This document shows, piece by piece, positions 13,430 through 22,034 of a DNA stretch of 22,326 nt (position 1 is its first letter; every line of letters starts with the position of its first letter). Both the position numbers and the translations under genes were made by a program. Location of the stretch: contig JBKHJZ010000038.1 in the NCBI GenBank assembly GCA_046537875.1, positions 1 to 22,326 of the forward strand, written 5' to 3'. The DNA is from JBKHJZ01 sp046537875. Lineage in GTDB: Bacteria; Actinomycetota; Acidimicrobiia; Acidimicrobiales; VFJN01. The notes under the pieces were generated by a model. That model had not been told where the DNA came from. It was given only the letters and a program-made list of their open reading frames with translations, and searched no databases.

Positions 13430-14085
13430 AGAGTTACGGTGAGTACTGCCCGATCGCGATGGGTGCGGAAGCAATCGGGGACCGCTGGACACCGCTGGTG
13501 TTGCGGGAGCTGATCTGCGGCTCCGAACGCTTCTCCGACATCCACCGCGGCGTGCCCCGCATGTCGCGCACCCTGTTGAGCCAGCGGCTGCGCCAGCTCG
13601 AGCGCCTCCAGATCGTCGACCGGGTCGAGGGCGGCGGCTACCGGCTCAGCGACGCCGGCTACGACCTCGGACAGGTCATCTGGGACCTCGGCAACTGGGC
13701 GATGGAGTGGCTCCTCGGGGACCCCGACAAGGAGCACTACGACGGCTCGCACCTGATGTGGCGCGTCCGCCAACGCGTGAACGAGTCAGCCCTCCCCCCG
13801 CATCGCATCGTCGTCCAGTTCGATCTGCGGGGCGCCCACCGTGGACGGCGTACCTGGTTGCTGCTCGACCCCCAGGGGTCCACCGTGTGTGAGCGCGACG
13901 AAGGGTTCGACGTCGACCTGTGGGTCGACACCGACATCCGGGAGTTCCTCCGCATCTGGATGGGTCGGTCGACCTGGCAGCAGGCGACCCAGGACGGGAC
14001 GCTGGTGCTCCACGGCCCCGGTGAGTTGGTCCGGGCCTTTCCCGACTGGTTCGACCTCAGCCCGTTCGCCCACAGGGATTCGTAG
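13426..14085 (+). CDS. HxlR-family winged-helix transcriptional regulator
   Basis: A 219-aa regulator. Residues about 8-100 form the HxlR/MarR-like winged helix, starting with the characteristic Cys and block CPIAMGAEAIGDRWTPLVLRE. Then come FSDIHRGVPRMSRTLLSQRLRQLE (the recognition region) and the wing VEGGGYRLSDAGYDL. Residues about 115-215 form a second domain with alternating strands, resembling the SCP2-like C-terminal domain found in longer HxlR proteins; it may bind a hydrophobic ligand. ATG 13426 has GAGG at 13418-13421 just upstream. It is divergent from the small ORF/monooxygenase operon, the usual arrangement of a regulator with its target. It ends 46 bp before the convergent methyltransferase remnant. 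Confidence 0.88.
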   Translation: MKSYGEYCPIAMGAEAIGDRWTPLVLRELICGSERFSDIHRGVPRMSRTLLSQRLRQLERLQIVDRVEGGGYRLSDAGYDLGQVIWDLGNWAMEWLLGDPDKEHYDGSHLMWRVRQRVNESALPPHRIVVQFDLRGAHRGRRTWLLLDPQGSTVCERDEGFDVDLWVDTDIREFLRIWMGRSTWQQATQDGTLVLHGPGELVRAFPDWFDLSPFAHRDS

Positions 14086-14131
14086 GGGATCGGGCGACAC
14101 GTCAGCTCCCGCGGCGTAGGAGGCCGTCGGC

Positions 14132-14957
14132 TCATGGCTGTTCGCGGGTTACGACCGTCTCGAGGTAGGTGTTCTCGATGATGGCGCTTCCGTCGGTGGC
14201 CCGGTTGTAGCGAGTGAACACCTGCTCGAGGTCGGTGAGGAGCTGCTGTTGAGCGTCCTGATCGATCGTCTCCAGGGCTCGGATGGTGGGGCCGAAGCTT
14301 GTGCGGAACACCTCCAGGGCGTGCTCGACCGACCGGTAGTACTGGAGAGCGCGGCACCGCCGGCTGTTGATCGAGCGGGCGGACCCGCCGAGGAGGGTGG
14401 AGACACCTCCGTCCGTGCCCCAACGAAGCGGCGGGGGTACGCCTGGTGGAGGCGGCGCGTAACGTGCGTGCGTGGCGAAGAAGTCGCCGCTCCAGCCCTG
14501 CGGGATCGGGCTGGCCAGCCCGATCCGCCCGCCTGGGCGGCAGACGCGGGCGAGCTCCCGGGCGGCCCGTTCCTGATCAGGGGCGAACTGCACGCCGTAG
14601 ACAGAGCACGACGTCGAAGGTGGCGTCGGCGAAGGGAAGGTCCTGGGCATCGGCGACGCGAAGGTCGACCGCCAACCGCTCGGCCTGCGCCCGCTCGCGT
14701 GCCCGGTCGATGAGGGCTGGAACGTAGTCGATGGCGGTGACATCGCAGTACCGCCGGGCGGCGACCAACGCTGCGGTTCCGCTGCCACAGGCCACATCGA
14801 GGACACGCTGGCCTGCGTGGGGATCGACGGCCGTGCACAGCGCTTCCGCCATGACCACGTTCTGGCGGGCGATCTCGTGGAAGTCGCCCCTGGCCCAGGT
14901 CGCTTGCTGGGTCTGGGTCACGGCCGCGTAGTCGATCGGTCGGGTGTTCGTTGCCAC
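14132..14957 (-). pseudogene. Frameshifted class I SAM-dependent methyltransferase
   Basis: The N-terminal half reads DYAAVTQTQQATWARGDF and then motif I VLDVACGSGTAALVAARR, followed by IDYVPALIDRARERA and FADATFDVVLC. There the frame runs into a stop (LRRAVRP). The coherent continuation VYGVQFAPDQERAARELARVCRPGG is in another frame, beginning at about 14600-14606. Joining them restores a normal methyltransferase of about 270 aa (VVL-S-VYGVQFAPDQ), so one base has been gained or two lost. Either the gene is broken or the sequence has an error; programmed shifting is unlikely without a slippery site. The start is GTG 14957 with GGAGGAAGG upstream, or ATG 14993. It follows the DUF4242 gene closely, so they are probably one operon. 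Confidence 0.75.
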
Positions 14958-15000
14958 GCCGTCTCGCCTTCCTCCGGCAGGTGCAGCACTCATGGCCGCC

Positions 15001-15300
15001 TCAGCTGGCCTGGGGAGTCGCGGGTTCGGGGTCGGGACGGGTGACGCCCGTGTCGACGACCCGGAGGATCTCGTCTGCCGGCAGGCCGGCGGCCGTGGCG
15101 TGGGCGCGGATCGCCTCCGGACCCGTCGCCTCGTAGAGACACACGGTTCCCAGCGAGCCGTCTTCTTCCGCCAGCAGGTAGCTCCGGACGTGCCGGAGCT
15201 GGTCACGCGCTTCGTCGGCCTGGGCGTTGGCCCGTTCGACGGCGGCTTCGACCGTGGCGGGCTGGAACGCCCTGCGGCGTCGTATCACGTAGAGGTCCAT
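15001..15300 (-). CDS. DUF4242 family protein
   Basis: A 99-aa small alpha/beta protein beginning MDLYVIRRRRAF and containing VRSYLLAEEDGSLGTVCLYEATGPEAIRAHATAAGLPADEI. This ferredoxin-like, mostly dimeric fold is typical of DUF4242; a Streptomyces relative (SCO4226) has been described as nickel-binding. The role is unknown. ATG 15300 has a strong ribosome site (GGAGG at 15309-15313, 8 nt). The gene lies between the LuxR-type regulator upstream and the damaged methyltransferase downstream, all on the - strand. The 146-bp gap 15301-15446 holds its control region, with no clear terminator visible. Confidence 0.85.
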   Translation of the reverse strand: MDLYVIRRRRAFQPATVEAAVERANAQADEARDQLRHVRSYLLAEEDGSLGTVCLYEATGPEAIRAHATAAGLPADEILRVVDTGVTRPDPEPATPQAS

Positions 15301-15446
15301 CTCGCTCGTCCTCCTCACCGTGGACGGACGGATCCCACGCTACGAAGTCGAGCGGGGCGCCCTCATCGCCGGAACCAGCCATTCAGCTGACGCGCACTGG
15401 TCAGGATTGGCCATGTCCTCGCCGACGCACGCGCCGGGAACCGTGC

Positions 15447-17147
15447 TCAGGTCAGACCGTGCTCGAAGGCGAAGGCCGCGGCCGCCGTACGGGACGACAC
15501 CCCGAGCTTCGTGAAGATGTTGCTGACGTGCCGTGCGATGGTGTGCTCGCTCAGGATGAGCTCCTGGGCGATCTGGCGGTTGGTCCACCCGGCGGCCACG
15601 AGGCGAAGCACGTCGCGCTCGCGCTCGGTGAGGCCGCGGGGAGGCTGGCGCCGGTCGATCGTCATCTCCTCCACCCGCTGGGCATGCTGAGACCCGAGCC
15701 CGGCGAGCTCGCTGCGAGCGGCTTCACGTTCCAGTTCAGCGCCCTCGCGATCCCCGAGCTGCTGCATCGCCTGGCTGATGAGGACCCGAACCGTTGCTGC
15801 CTCCCATCGCAGGCCCAGCTCCCGCCACCGAGCCGCCGCCCGGCGAAGCTCGGCCAGCGCCTCCGTCGCATGGTCCTCGGCGAGCAACAACTGCCCCCGG
15901 GCGGTCGCCGCCGTGGCCGACAAGGCGCCGCTCGGCAGCTCGCGTGCGACCGTGACCAGCTCCTCGCACGCGGCGGCTGCCGACTCGAGATCGCCACCTC
16001 TCAGGCGCACCTCGACTTGAGCGCCCAGGAGCATCGCCCGCTGAAAGGGTGGGCGCCCTGGGTCCGCGAGCGCAGCCCGCAGCGACGACGCAGCGGTGTC
16101 GACCCGCCCCTGGTCCCTACGGAGCAGGGCGAGGCCGGGCTGGGGATCGTGCCCCAACTCCCGAGCGCGCGCAAAGGCCTCCTCGGCCGCCTCCGGCTCC
16201 CCTTTGCGGCGCAGGACCTCACCGGCGACATAGAAGGCTTCACCGGCGAGGTGCGGCTCGAACGCGAGCATCTCTTCACATGCCCGCCTCGCCTCGGTCT
16301 CGGCCCGCTCGAGATCGCCGCGCAGGCTCATCACCTCGACCTGACGGACGCGGCAGAGACCGTGATACGGGGTCGCCTCCGGCAACGACGTGCACCACGC
16401 CTGCGCAGCCTCGGTCCAGGCGGCCGCTCGACCGAGGTCTGCCACGCCCATGCACATGCCGATGGCGAAGCAGTAGACCCAACCGGTGAAGTGGTGGTCG
16501 AGCTCGCCTGCCATCACCGAGCACATGGCTTCATCGAGAAGCGCAGCGCCCGACTCCACGTCGCCGCTGGTCAGACGAGCCAGACCCTGCCAGCAGATCG
16601 CGAGGGCGACGAGGCCGGGGGCCTCGAAGCGCTGCCCGATGCGGATGCCCCGCTCGGCCAGAGCTTCGGCTTCGTCGGTTCGGCTGCGAGCGAGTGCCTG
16701 CTCGGCCTCGCTGCACGCCACATAGCCGTGCTCGACGCTCTCCGGCTCGTCGGCCAAGAGACGCTGTGCCCGCCGCAGCCACCCCGACGATGCGGGTTGC
16801 TCACCGCGCAAGCCATGGCGAACCGAGAGCATCCACGCCGTGTAGGCGGCCCGACGCACGTCACCGAGGGCGACGAAGCCTGCGTGTGCACGATGGCGAA
16901 GCGAGATCTCCTCGTCCACACGGCACCGCCACCACGCGCAATCCGCCAACAGCTCCAGAGCCGCGGGATGCAACGCCGACTCATCCGCCGAACGGAGCAT
17001 GTCGTACGCCTCCGCCCACCGCCCTCGGCGCGCCGCGGCCCGCGCCACGTCGACCAGCTCATCGACCGTGGATGACTCGCCAGGCAGCGTCGACCACTCC
17101 CGTCGTGCGGGGCTTGAGGGCACATCCACGCTATCCCGAGCACCCAC
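15447..17147 (-). CDS. LuxR-family regulator with N-terminal TPR repeats
   Basis: A 566-aa protein. Residues about 30-490 are a succession of helix pairs of TPR type (for example ELLADCAWWRCRVDEEISLRH and ARARELGHDPQPGLALLRRD). Residues about 505-566 are a LuxR/GerE helix-turn-helix: LTERERDVLRLVAAGWTNRQIA, then SEHTIARHVSNIFTKLGV. There is no AAA/NACHT domain, so this resembles the C-terminal part of MalT/LAL regulators without the ATPase. It probably activates neighbouring genes in response to an unknown signal. The start is uncertain: GTG 17147, 17129 and 17123 are all possible and none has a strong ribosome site. The upstream membrane-protein frame runs into this gene, so translational coupling is plausible. 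Confidence 0.85.
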   Translation of the reverse strand: MGARDSVDVPSSPARREWSTLPGESSTVDELVDVARAAARRGRWAEAYDMLRSADESALHPAALELLADCAWWRCRVDEEISLRHRAHAGFVALGDVRRAAYTAWMLSVRHGLRGEQPASSGWLRRAQRLLADEPESVEHGYVACSEAEQALARSRTDEAEALAERGIRIGQRFEAPGLVALAICWQGLARLTSGDVESGAALLDEAMCSVMAGELDHHFTGWVYCFAIGMCMGVADLGRAAAWTEAAQAWCTSLPEATPYHGLCRVRQVEVMSLRGDLERAETEARRACEEMLAFEPHLAGEAFYVAGEVLRRKGEPEAAEEAFARARELGHDPQPGLALLRRDQGRVDTAASSLRAALADPGRPPFQRAMLLGAQVEVRLRGGDLESAAAACEELVTVARELPSGALSATAATARGQLLLAEDHATEALAELRRAAARWRELGLRWEAATVRVLISQAMQQLGDREGAELEREAARSELAGLGSQHAQRVEEMTIDRRQPPRGLTERERDVLRLVAAGWTNRQIAQELILSEHTIARHVSNIFTKLGVSSRTAAAAFAFEHGLT

Positions 17148-17800
17148 TCGGCGTGATGCCAGGCCGGGCCGGTCGGCCGTGGCGGTCGAGCGGTGTGGCC
17201 GGACGAGTTGCCCGCCGCCGAGCGGGGTCGCCGTGCGTGGATGGTGACGGTCACGGTCGCCGCTGATGCGATCGCCCAGACGGCGAACGTCGTTCCCGTC
17301 AGCGTGTAGTGACTCGTCACGGCGAGCACGGCGAGGGATCCGGGCACCGAGGCCCAGTAGGCCGCCGCGCTCTCGCTATCGGGCCTTCGCCATGCCTTCA
17401 TGACCGTCGGCCAGGTGGCGACCGCGTCCCCCGCGATTGCGCAGACCAGCGCGATCCTGGGATCACCGACGACGACCCACGCGGCAACACCGGACGCCGC
17501 GACCCAGCCACATGTGCGGTCGGCGCGGGCGGGCGGCCAACGCAACTCCTCTGATCGTGTCGCGCCCAGCAGGACGAAGCCAGCGGACGCGGCAGCGGAG
17601 ATCGAGGGGATCGCAGCAGCCCATTCCTGCGTGGCGACCTGGGCTGCGGCGGCGATCGCCGGGACGCTGAACCACAGGATCCAGGTGACCGGGTGGGGTC
17701 GGAACGACCCGCTCCACGCCGCGCGCACGGCCCGCGCCTGGAAGGGCACGGCCAGCAGCGTGGATGCGGCGACGGCGAGAAGTGACATGGCGGGAAACAC
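17148..17800 (-). CDS. PQ-loop/SWEET-like multi-helix membrane protein, 3' end unresolved
   Basis: About 215 residues from GTG 17800 (or ATG 17788) give seven hydrophobic helices. Examples are SLLAVAASTLLAVPFQ, VTWILWFSVPAIAAAAQV and FAVWAIASAATVTVTI. Two loops resemble PQ-loop motifs, VPFQARAVRAAW and ATWPTVMKAWRRPDSES. This looks like an internally duplicated SWEET/PQ-loop transporter rather than a shadow. The problem is the end: this frame has no stop until 16571, so it would overlap the LuxR gene by 577 bp in another frame, where it becomes meaningless Arg/Ser-rich sequence. A 1-nt shift near residues 190-205 would end it at the TAG at 17131-17133. It starts 22 bp after the methyltransferase stop, so it is in the same operon. 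Coordinates cover only the coding-like part. Confidence 0.55.
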
Positions 17801-17821
17801 ATCGACGCCACGGGGCTGTGG

Positions 17822-18670
17822 TCACCTCGCCGGTCGGTAGAAGCGGAACATGAGGTGCTCGATGGGCAGCTCGTCCACATCGGCGAAGCCCGCTTCGGTC
17901 GCGTAGGCCCGGAAGGTGTCGGGTCGCATCACGGTTCCTGTGGCGACGGAGGACTCGGCCTCGCGGCCCACCGGCAGGCAGTGCAGGATGCTGATGGCGT
18001 AGAGGAAGCGCTCGATCGGATCCCCCGAGGTGTCGAAGTGGTCCGACGCCCGCTCGTCGATCACCAGGACCTCGCCGTTCTCGGCGACGACGCGCCGCAT
18101 TGCGGCGAGGGCGCCCACCGGGTCCGGGAGGTCGTGGATGACCTCGCAGCACATGACCAGGTCGTAGGGGCCGGGCATGTCGGCATCGGTGATGTCGCAC
18201 AGCTCGAAGCTGACGCGGTCGGCGAGGCCACGGCCGGCCGCGTGCTGGCGGGCGAGGGCGATCGAGGCGTCGTCGAGATCGAAGCCGTCGACCCTCACGT
18301 TCGGGTAGCGCTCGGCGAGGTAGATCGCGGCGAAGGCGCTGTGCTCCTCGTCGAGAAGTGCAATGGCGTGCGTCTCCGGGAGGGTGTAGCGGCGGTCCTC
18401 AGCGGGTCGGGCCGGATCGTCGACGGTGACGATGCCGGACACGGCCTGGTGCTCGAGCCACTCGCGGGCGTAGCGGCTGTCCACTCCGGCGCGGGTCCCC
18501 AGCGCGGCCGCCGTGAGGCCACCTTCTCCTCGCAGCGCCTCGTACAGGCCCAGGTTGCGGCCCATCGAGATGATGGGGAGCTCGAGCGCGCCGAGGGCCG
18601 ACTCGAAGATCTTCTCGGAGAACGACTCGAGCTCGTCTTCGAACGTCGGCGTCTCGTGGATCGTGGTCAC
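17822..18670 (-). CDS. Class I methyltransferase-like protein lacking SAM motif I
   Basis: A 282-aa protein with an N-terminal winged-helix/dimerisation part (LPIISMGRNLGLYEALRG ... AREWLEHQAVSGIVTVDD). The C-terminal half is a Rossmann methyltransferase (YPNVRVDGFDLDDASIALARQH, YDLVMCCEVIHDLPDPVGALAAMRRV, TVMRPDTFRAYATEAGF). In relatives of this family as I recall them, about 70 residues with the glycine-rich DVGCGxGW motif I lie between these halves. Here LLDEEHSAF joins directly to AAIYLAERYP (around 18325-18335) in frame. SAM binding is therefore doubtful. The start is GTG 18670, because AGGAGG (reverse strand, 18684-18679) lies 7 nt upstream; a GTG at 18700 is in frame but has no such site. 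The AAA regulator is the gene upstream. Confidence 0.8.
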   Translation of the reverse strand: MTTIHETPTFEDELESFSEKIFESALGALELPIISMGRNLGLYEALRGEGGLTAAALGTRAGVDSRYAREWLEHQAVSGIVTVDDPARPAEDRRYTLPETHAIALLDEEHSAFAAIYLAERYPNVRVDGFDLDDASIALARQHAAGRGLADRVSFELCDITDADMPGPYDLVMCCEVIHDLPDPVGALAAMRRVVAENGEVLVIDERASDHFDTSGDPIERFLYAISILHCLPVGREAESSVATGTVMRPDTFRAYATEAGFADVDELPIEHLMFRFYRPAR

Positions 18671-18680
18671 GGTGGTGCCT

Positions 18681-18706
18681 CCTGATGTGGATCGGTTCAC
18701 ATCAGG
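18681..18706. repeat. Perfect 9-bp inverted repeat over the methyltransferase ribosome site
   Basis: CCTGATGTG (18681-18689) and CACATCAGG (18698-18706) form a perfect dyad with an 8-bp spacer, just upstream of GTG 18670. In the mRNA the 3' arm contains the first half of the AGGAGG Shine-Dalgarno sequence. The site may be a protein operator, plausibly for the adjacent regulator, or an RNA hairpin that limits ribosome access. Confidence 0.6.
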
Positions 18707-18737
18707 AAGGCGCCAGAACGGTCATGGCATCGCCAGA

Positions 18738-21700
18738 TCACCGCGAGCGGCGGGGTGCGACCTCCCACGTCGTCGGTGTCTCGGGCGTGTAGGAGCACAG
18801 GTAGCCCGTGTTGACGGAGTTGCGCAGGTGGCGTCCCAGGGAAGGGTGGAGACCTTCGATCCTGGTGATGCTGGCCTTCACCCGGGCCGACACCGCCTTG
18901 CGGAGTCTCTCGTCCGGGTCATCCGCCGTTGGTCGGGCGCGACCACCCAGCCCTGCTGCGTGGGCCAGTTCGTCGACCAGGGCTTCGCGTTCGGCTCGAA
19001 GGCGCTCGGTCCTGCCGATGTCGGCGTTCGCCTCTGCTTCCTCGATCTCGTCCTCCAGGTCGGTCAGTCGCTCGCGGTACTGGGCCAAAGCCGTGTCGTC
19101 CGACACCGCCTGCGTCGACGACGGCAGGCTGAGGTGGTCGACGCCTTCGAGTGTGCGCACGTGGACCTCTTGATGCGGCCTGGCCAGCAGGACGGCGAGG
19201 TCGGCGATGCCCTTGGCGTGACGGACCCGGATCGTCACGCCCTCGAAGGTGACCGCCCACGTGTCGCCCTCCCGGACGAGGGAGGCGCCACTGGGTGTCG
19301 CGGTCGGGCCTTCCAGTCCCACGTGGGCGTCTCGCAGCTCGGCGGCGAGTCGCTCGAGGCCGAGTGCCTCGTAGGAGTCGAGCGCCTGCCGGGCCAGTAC
19401 GAGCGCACGTTCCCGATCCTCGGCGGTGCCGTGTCGCAGAGCGTAGGACGCCTCGGCCCGGGCGTGGGCGACGAGCAGTCGGCCGGCGTTGGCGTTGCCG
19501 AGCACGGCGGCGTCGGCGTGCTCGCGCGCGGCGTCGGTGTCGCCCAGGACGGCGGCGGCCCGAGTCAGGAACCGGTCGACCACGCCGTGGTCCGTGGCGG
19601 CCGCACCGTCGAACACGCCGAGCCCGGCGTGGGGGCGGAGAAGGTCGTACCCGCGCTGCACGACGGGCTCGTCGCCGCAGATGACCCCTGCCATGGTGAG
19701 CTCGCTGACGGCGGGCAGCCACTCCTGGTCCTCGGGTATCCGGTCGAGGGCGTCGGGGCCCAGCCGGGCCAGCTCCGCGCGGGCCTGCTCCGTCCTCCCG
19801 GTCCGTGCGGCCAGGTAGGCGGACAGGGCGGTGACGGCTTCCTTCTGGCGGAACAGATCGGGATGGCGGTCGATCATCTCGGTCCAGGCGTGGTCGAGCT
19901 CGGCGTCGTCGCGTCGGTCGACGGCTTGAAAGTTGCGGGCCATCAGGTACATGAGGTCGGCATTGACGCTTCCGCCCGCATCGCCGAGCTCGCGCCCGCG
20001 GCCGCCGAGCCGTCGTGCCTCGTCGATGTCGCCGTCCGCGTGAGCCCGGGTCGCCCGCCAGATCGGCACCCACCAGGTGTAGAGGGGGTCGGCCAGCTGC
20101 TCGGCGGTGCGCGCGTAGGCCGAGACCTCGGCGTCGAACCCGCTGAGGTCGCGCAGCTCGAGGAGAGCGACGACCCGCAGACGCCGCCCGAGCAGCTCGA
20201 GGCCGGGGTCGCCCGTTCGAAGCGCCAGCGTCACGATCTCCGACGCTGCGTGGTGCCGCTCGGTCACGTGTCGGGGCCCCGCGATCACGTCGCACCGGGC
20301 GGCCAGGGCGGTGGCGATCGCCCGGTCGTCGGCGAGGCGACGCGCCAAGGCCAGGGCCTCGTCAGCCAGTGAGAGGCGGCGTTCGAGTGACCCGACGAAG
20401 CTCAGCGCCACCGAGAGACGGGCGAGGACGATGGGTCGCAGGTACGAGTCCTCCGGCAGGGTTGCCGCCGCCTCCTCCAGCAGCTCGATCTGGCGCTGGT
20501 CGAGGAGACGCACCTCGAACCCGGCCAAGCCGGCACCGAATCCGAGGGCGGCGCGGGCGACGAGATCCGGACGCCCGGTCCGGCGTCCGATCGCGGCAGC
20601 GGCGGTGAAGGCGCCGGCCGCATCGCCCCGGCTCCGGAGCCGGGCATCACCGGAGACGAGCCACGCCTCCGCCCGGACGACCTCGCCCCCGGGTCCCGGT
20701 GGCGCCGCGTCGAGCGCTCGCTGGGACAGAGCCTCGGCATCCTCCCAGGCGAACCGTGTGAGCGCCTCGCGGGCCGCGGCCACGGCGAACCGGGCAGGTC
20801 GCTCATCGTCCGATTCGAAGCGGGCTCGCGCCGCGTGGTGAGCCAGCACCCCGGCTGGTGCCCCACGGCCCTCCAGGACGTCGACCACCCGGCGGTGCAG
20901 GTCCGCGCGCTCGGTGCCGCCCAGCATCTCGTAGCGGGTGCTCCGCACGAGGTCGTGCACGAAGCTGCATCGGCGGGCGACGTCCTCGCCGTGGGTGACC
21001 AGGCGGGCCTCCGCGGCCTCGTCGAGCGCTTCGAGGACCGCGCGGTCCGGCATGCTGACCACAGAGGCCACGACCGTGGGGTCGAACTCGGTACCGAGCA
21101 CCGCGGCAACGCCGAGGATCCGGTCGCTCCCCGAGCTGACCCGGGCGAGCCGGCGGCCCAGGATGTGCCGCACCCCGGTGGGGATGGTGGCGCCCGAGCC
21201 GCTGGCGAGCAGGCGGCCCACCTGGCTGACGAAGAGTGGGTTTCCACCAGTCCGGTCGTGTACGGCGCTCGCCTCCTCGGCAGTGGGCTCACGATGGAGC
21301 ATCCCGGCGAGGACCTCGGCCACCTCCTCGACGCCGAGACCGTCGAGTGTGATGGGCTCCGCGGCGCCGCCGAGCCCGCTGAGCAGGTCGCGTGCCCGAG
21401 CTTCCTCCGGACGGTAGGAGGCGACCATCAGCGCTGCCATCGCCGGAAGGCGCGGAGCCATCGCGCGGAGCAACCCGAGGGAGCCGTCGTCGGCCCAGTG
21501 CACGTCCTCGAGCACGATCAGCTGGGGCCCCACCGCCGCCGCCTCCCGCAGCGCGTCGACGACCGTGTCGAAGAAGCGGGCACGGGCCCGTTCAGCGCCC
21601 GGGGCGTCGTCGCCGATGTCGAGATCGCCGCGCTCGAGCTGCTCCGCAGCCGTCGAGCACGCGTCACCACCCGGTTGGCGCAGGACATCGAGCCACACGC

Positions 21701-21956
21701 TGAAGGCCATGGTGTCGTCCTCACCGCACGCGCCCCAGCGGACGACGGCCCCCGCCTCGCTTGCCCGATCGGCGACGACGCGCGCGATGGTGGTCTTTCC
21801 GATCCCGGCCTCGCCCTCGAGCAGCAACAGCCGTCCCCGTCCCGCAAGCGCCTGCCCGAGCGCCGCATCGAGCGCCTTGATCTCGACCGTGCGACCGACG
21901 ACCACTGACGCGACACTAGGGGTCGCTTCTGTTCGCCCCTCGGCCGCGAGCGTCAT
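18738..21956 (-). CDS. Large AAA ATPase/TPR regulator-like protein
   Basis: A 1,072-aa STAND-type protein. It has an AAA domain with Walker A GEAGIGKT (residues 48-55) and Walker B LIVLEDVHWAD (about 145-155), a GGNPLFV segment, and an RRCSFVHDLVRSTRYEML block. Long TPR-like helical repeats occupy about residues 370-890. The C-terminal part contains DTWAVTFEGVTIRVRHAKGIADLAVLLARP, a coiled coil rich in Glu/Arg, and VNTGYLCSYTPE near the end. No LuxR-type helix-turn-helix is visible, unlike classical LAL regulators. The C-terminal block recurs, as I recall, in actinobacterial AAA/TPR proteins and may replace it. It probably senses a signal and controls the downstream methyltransferase. ATG 21956 has only a weak G-rich ribosome site. 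A tandem 8-mer lies about 30 bp upstream. Confidence 0.85.
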   Translation of the reverse strand: MTLAAEGRTEATPSVASVVVGRTVEIKALDAALGQALAGRGRLLLLEGEAGIGKTTIARVVADRASEAGAVVRWGACGEDDTMAFSVWLDVLRQPGGDACSTAAEQLERGDLDIGDDAPGAERARARFFDTVVDALREAAAVGPQLIVLEDVHWADDGSLGLLRAMAPRLPAMAALMVASYRPEEARARDLLSGLGGAAEPITLDGLGVEEVAEVLAGMLHREPTAEEASAVHDRTGGNPLFVSQVGRLLASGSGATIPTGVRHILGRRLARVSSGSDRILGVAAVLGTEFDPTVVASVVSMPDRAVLEALDEAAEARLVTHGEDVARRCSFVHDLVRSTRYEMLGGTERADLHRRVVDVLEGRGAPAGVLAHHAARARFESDDERPARFAVAAAREALTRFAWEDAEALSQRALDAAPPGPGGEVVRAEAWLVSGDARLRSRGDAAGAFTAAAAIGRRTGRPDLVARAALGFGAGLAGFEVRLLDQRQIELLEEAAATLPEDSYLRPIVLARLSVALSFVGSLERRLSLADEALALARRLADDRAIATALAARCDVIAGPRHVTERHHAASEIVTLALRTGDPGLELLGRRLRVVALLELRDLSGFDAEVSAYARTAEQLADPLYTWWVPIWRATRAHADGDIDEARRLGGRGRELGDAGGSVNADLMYLMARNFQAVDRRDDAELDHAWTEMIDRHPDLFRQKEAVTALSAYLAARTGRTEQARAELARLGPDALDRIPEDQEWLPAVSELTMAGVICGDEPVVQRGYDLLRPHAGLGVFDGAAATDHGVVDRFLTRAAAVLGDTDAAREHADAAVLGNANAGRLLVAHARAEASYALRHGTAEDRERALVLARQALDSYEALGLERLAAELRDAHVGLEGPTATPSGASLVREGDTWAVTFEGVTIRVRHAKGIADLAVLLARPHQEVHVRTLEGVDHLSLPSSTQAVSDDTALAQYRERLTDLEDEIEEAEANADIGRTERLRAEREALVDELAHAAGLGGRARPTADDPDERLRKAVSARVKASITRIEGLHPSLGRHLRNSVNTGYLCSYTPETPTTWEVAPRRSR

Positions 21957-21983
21957 CGCCGCCCCGGCTGCTCAGGTTGGCTT

Positions 21984-22000
21984 GGGTCCATAGGGTCCAT
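21984..22000. repeat. Tandem GGGTCCAT repeat upstream of the AAA regulator
   Basis: GGGTCCAT occurs twice, at 21984-21991 and 21993-22000, with 9-bp periodicity, in the region between the divergent AAA regulator and GerMN-like fragment. It might be a regulatory half-site pair; chance is not excluded. Confidence 0.35.
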
Positions 22001-22034
22001 TGTCGAGCGGGTTGTACGGTGGTGCGGGTCGTGT

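Noticed and set aside
14132..14993. Programmed ribosomal frameshift in the methyltransferase
   Set aside because: No slippery heptamer or downstream structure is evident at the junction, and such shifts are not known for this family, so decay or a base error is simpler.
18513..20372. Long forward open frame opposite the AAA regulator
   Set aside because: Its translation is Gly/Val/Arg-rich without domains. Walker motifs and TPR repeats lie on the other strand, so it is a GC-driven shadow.
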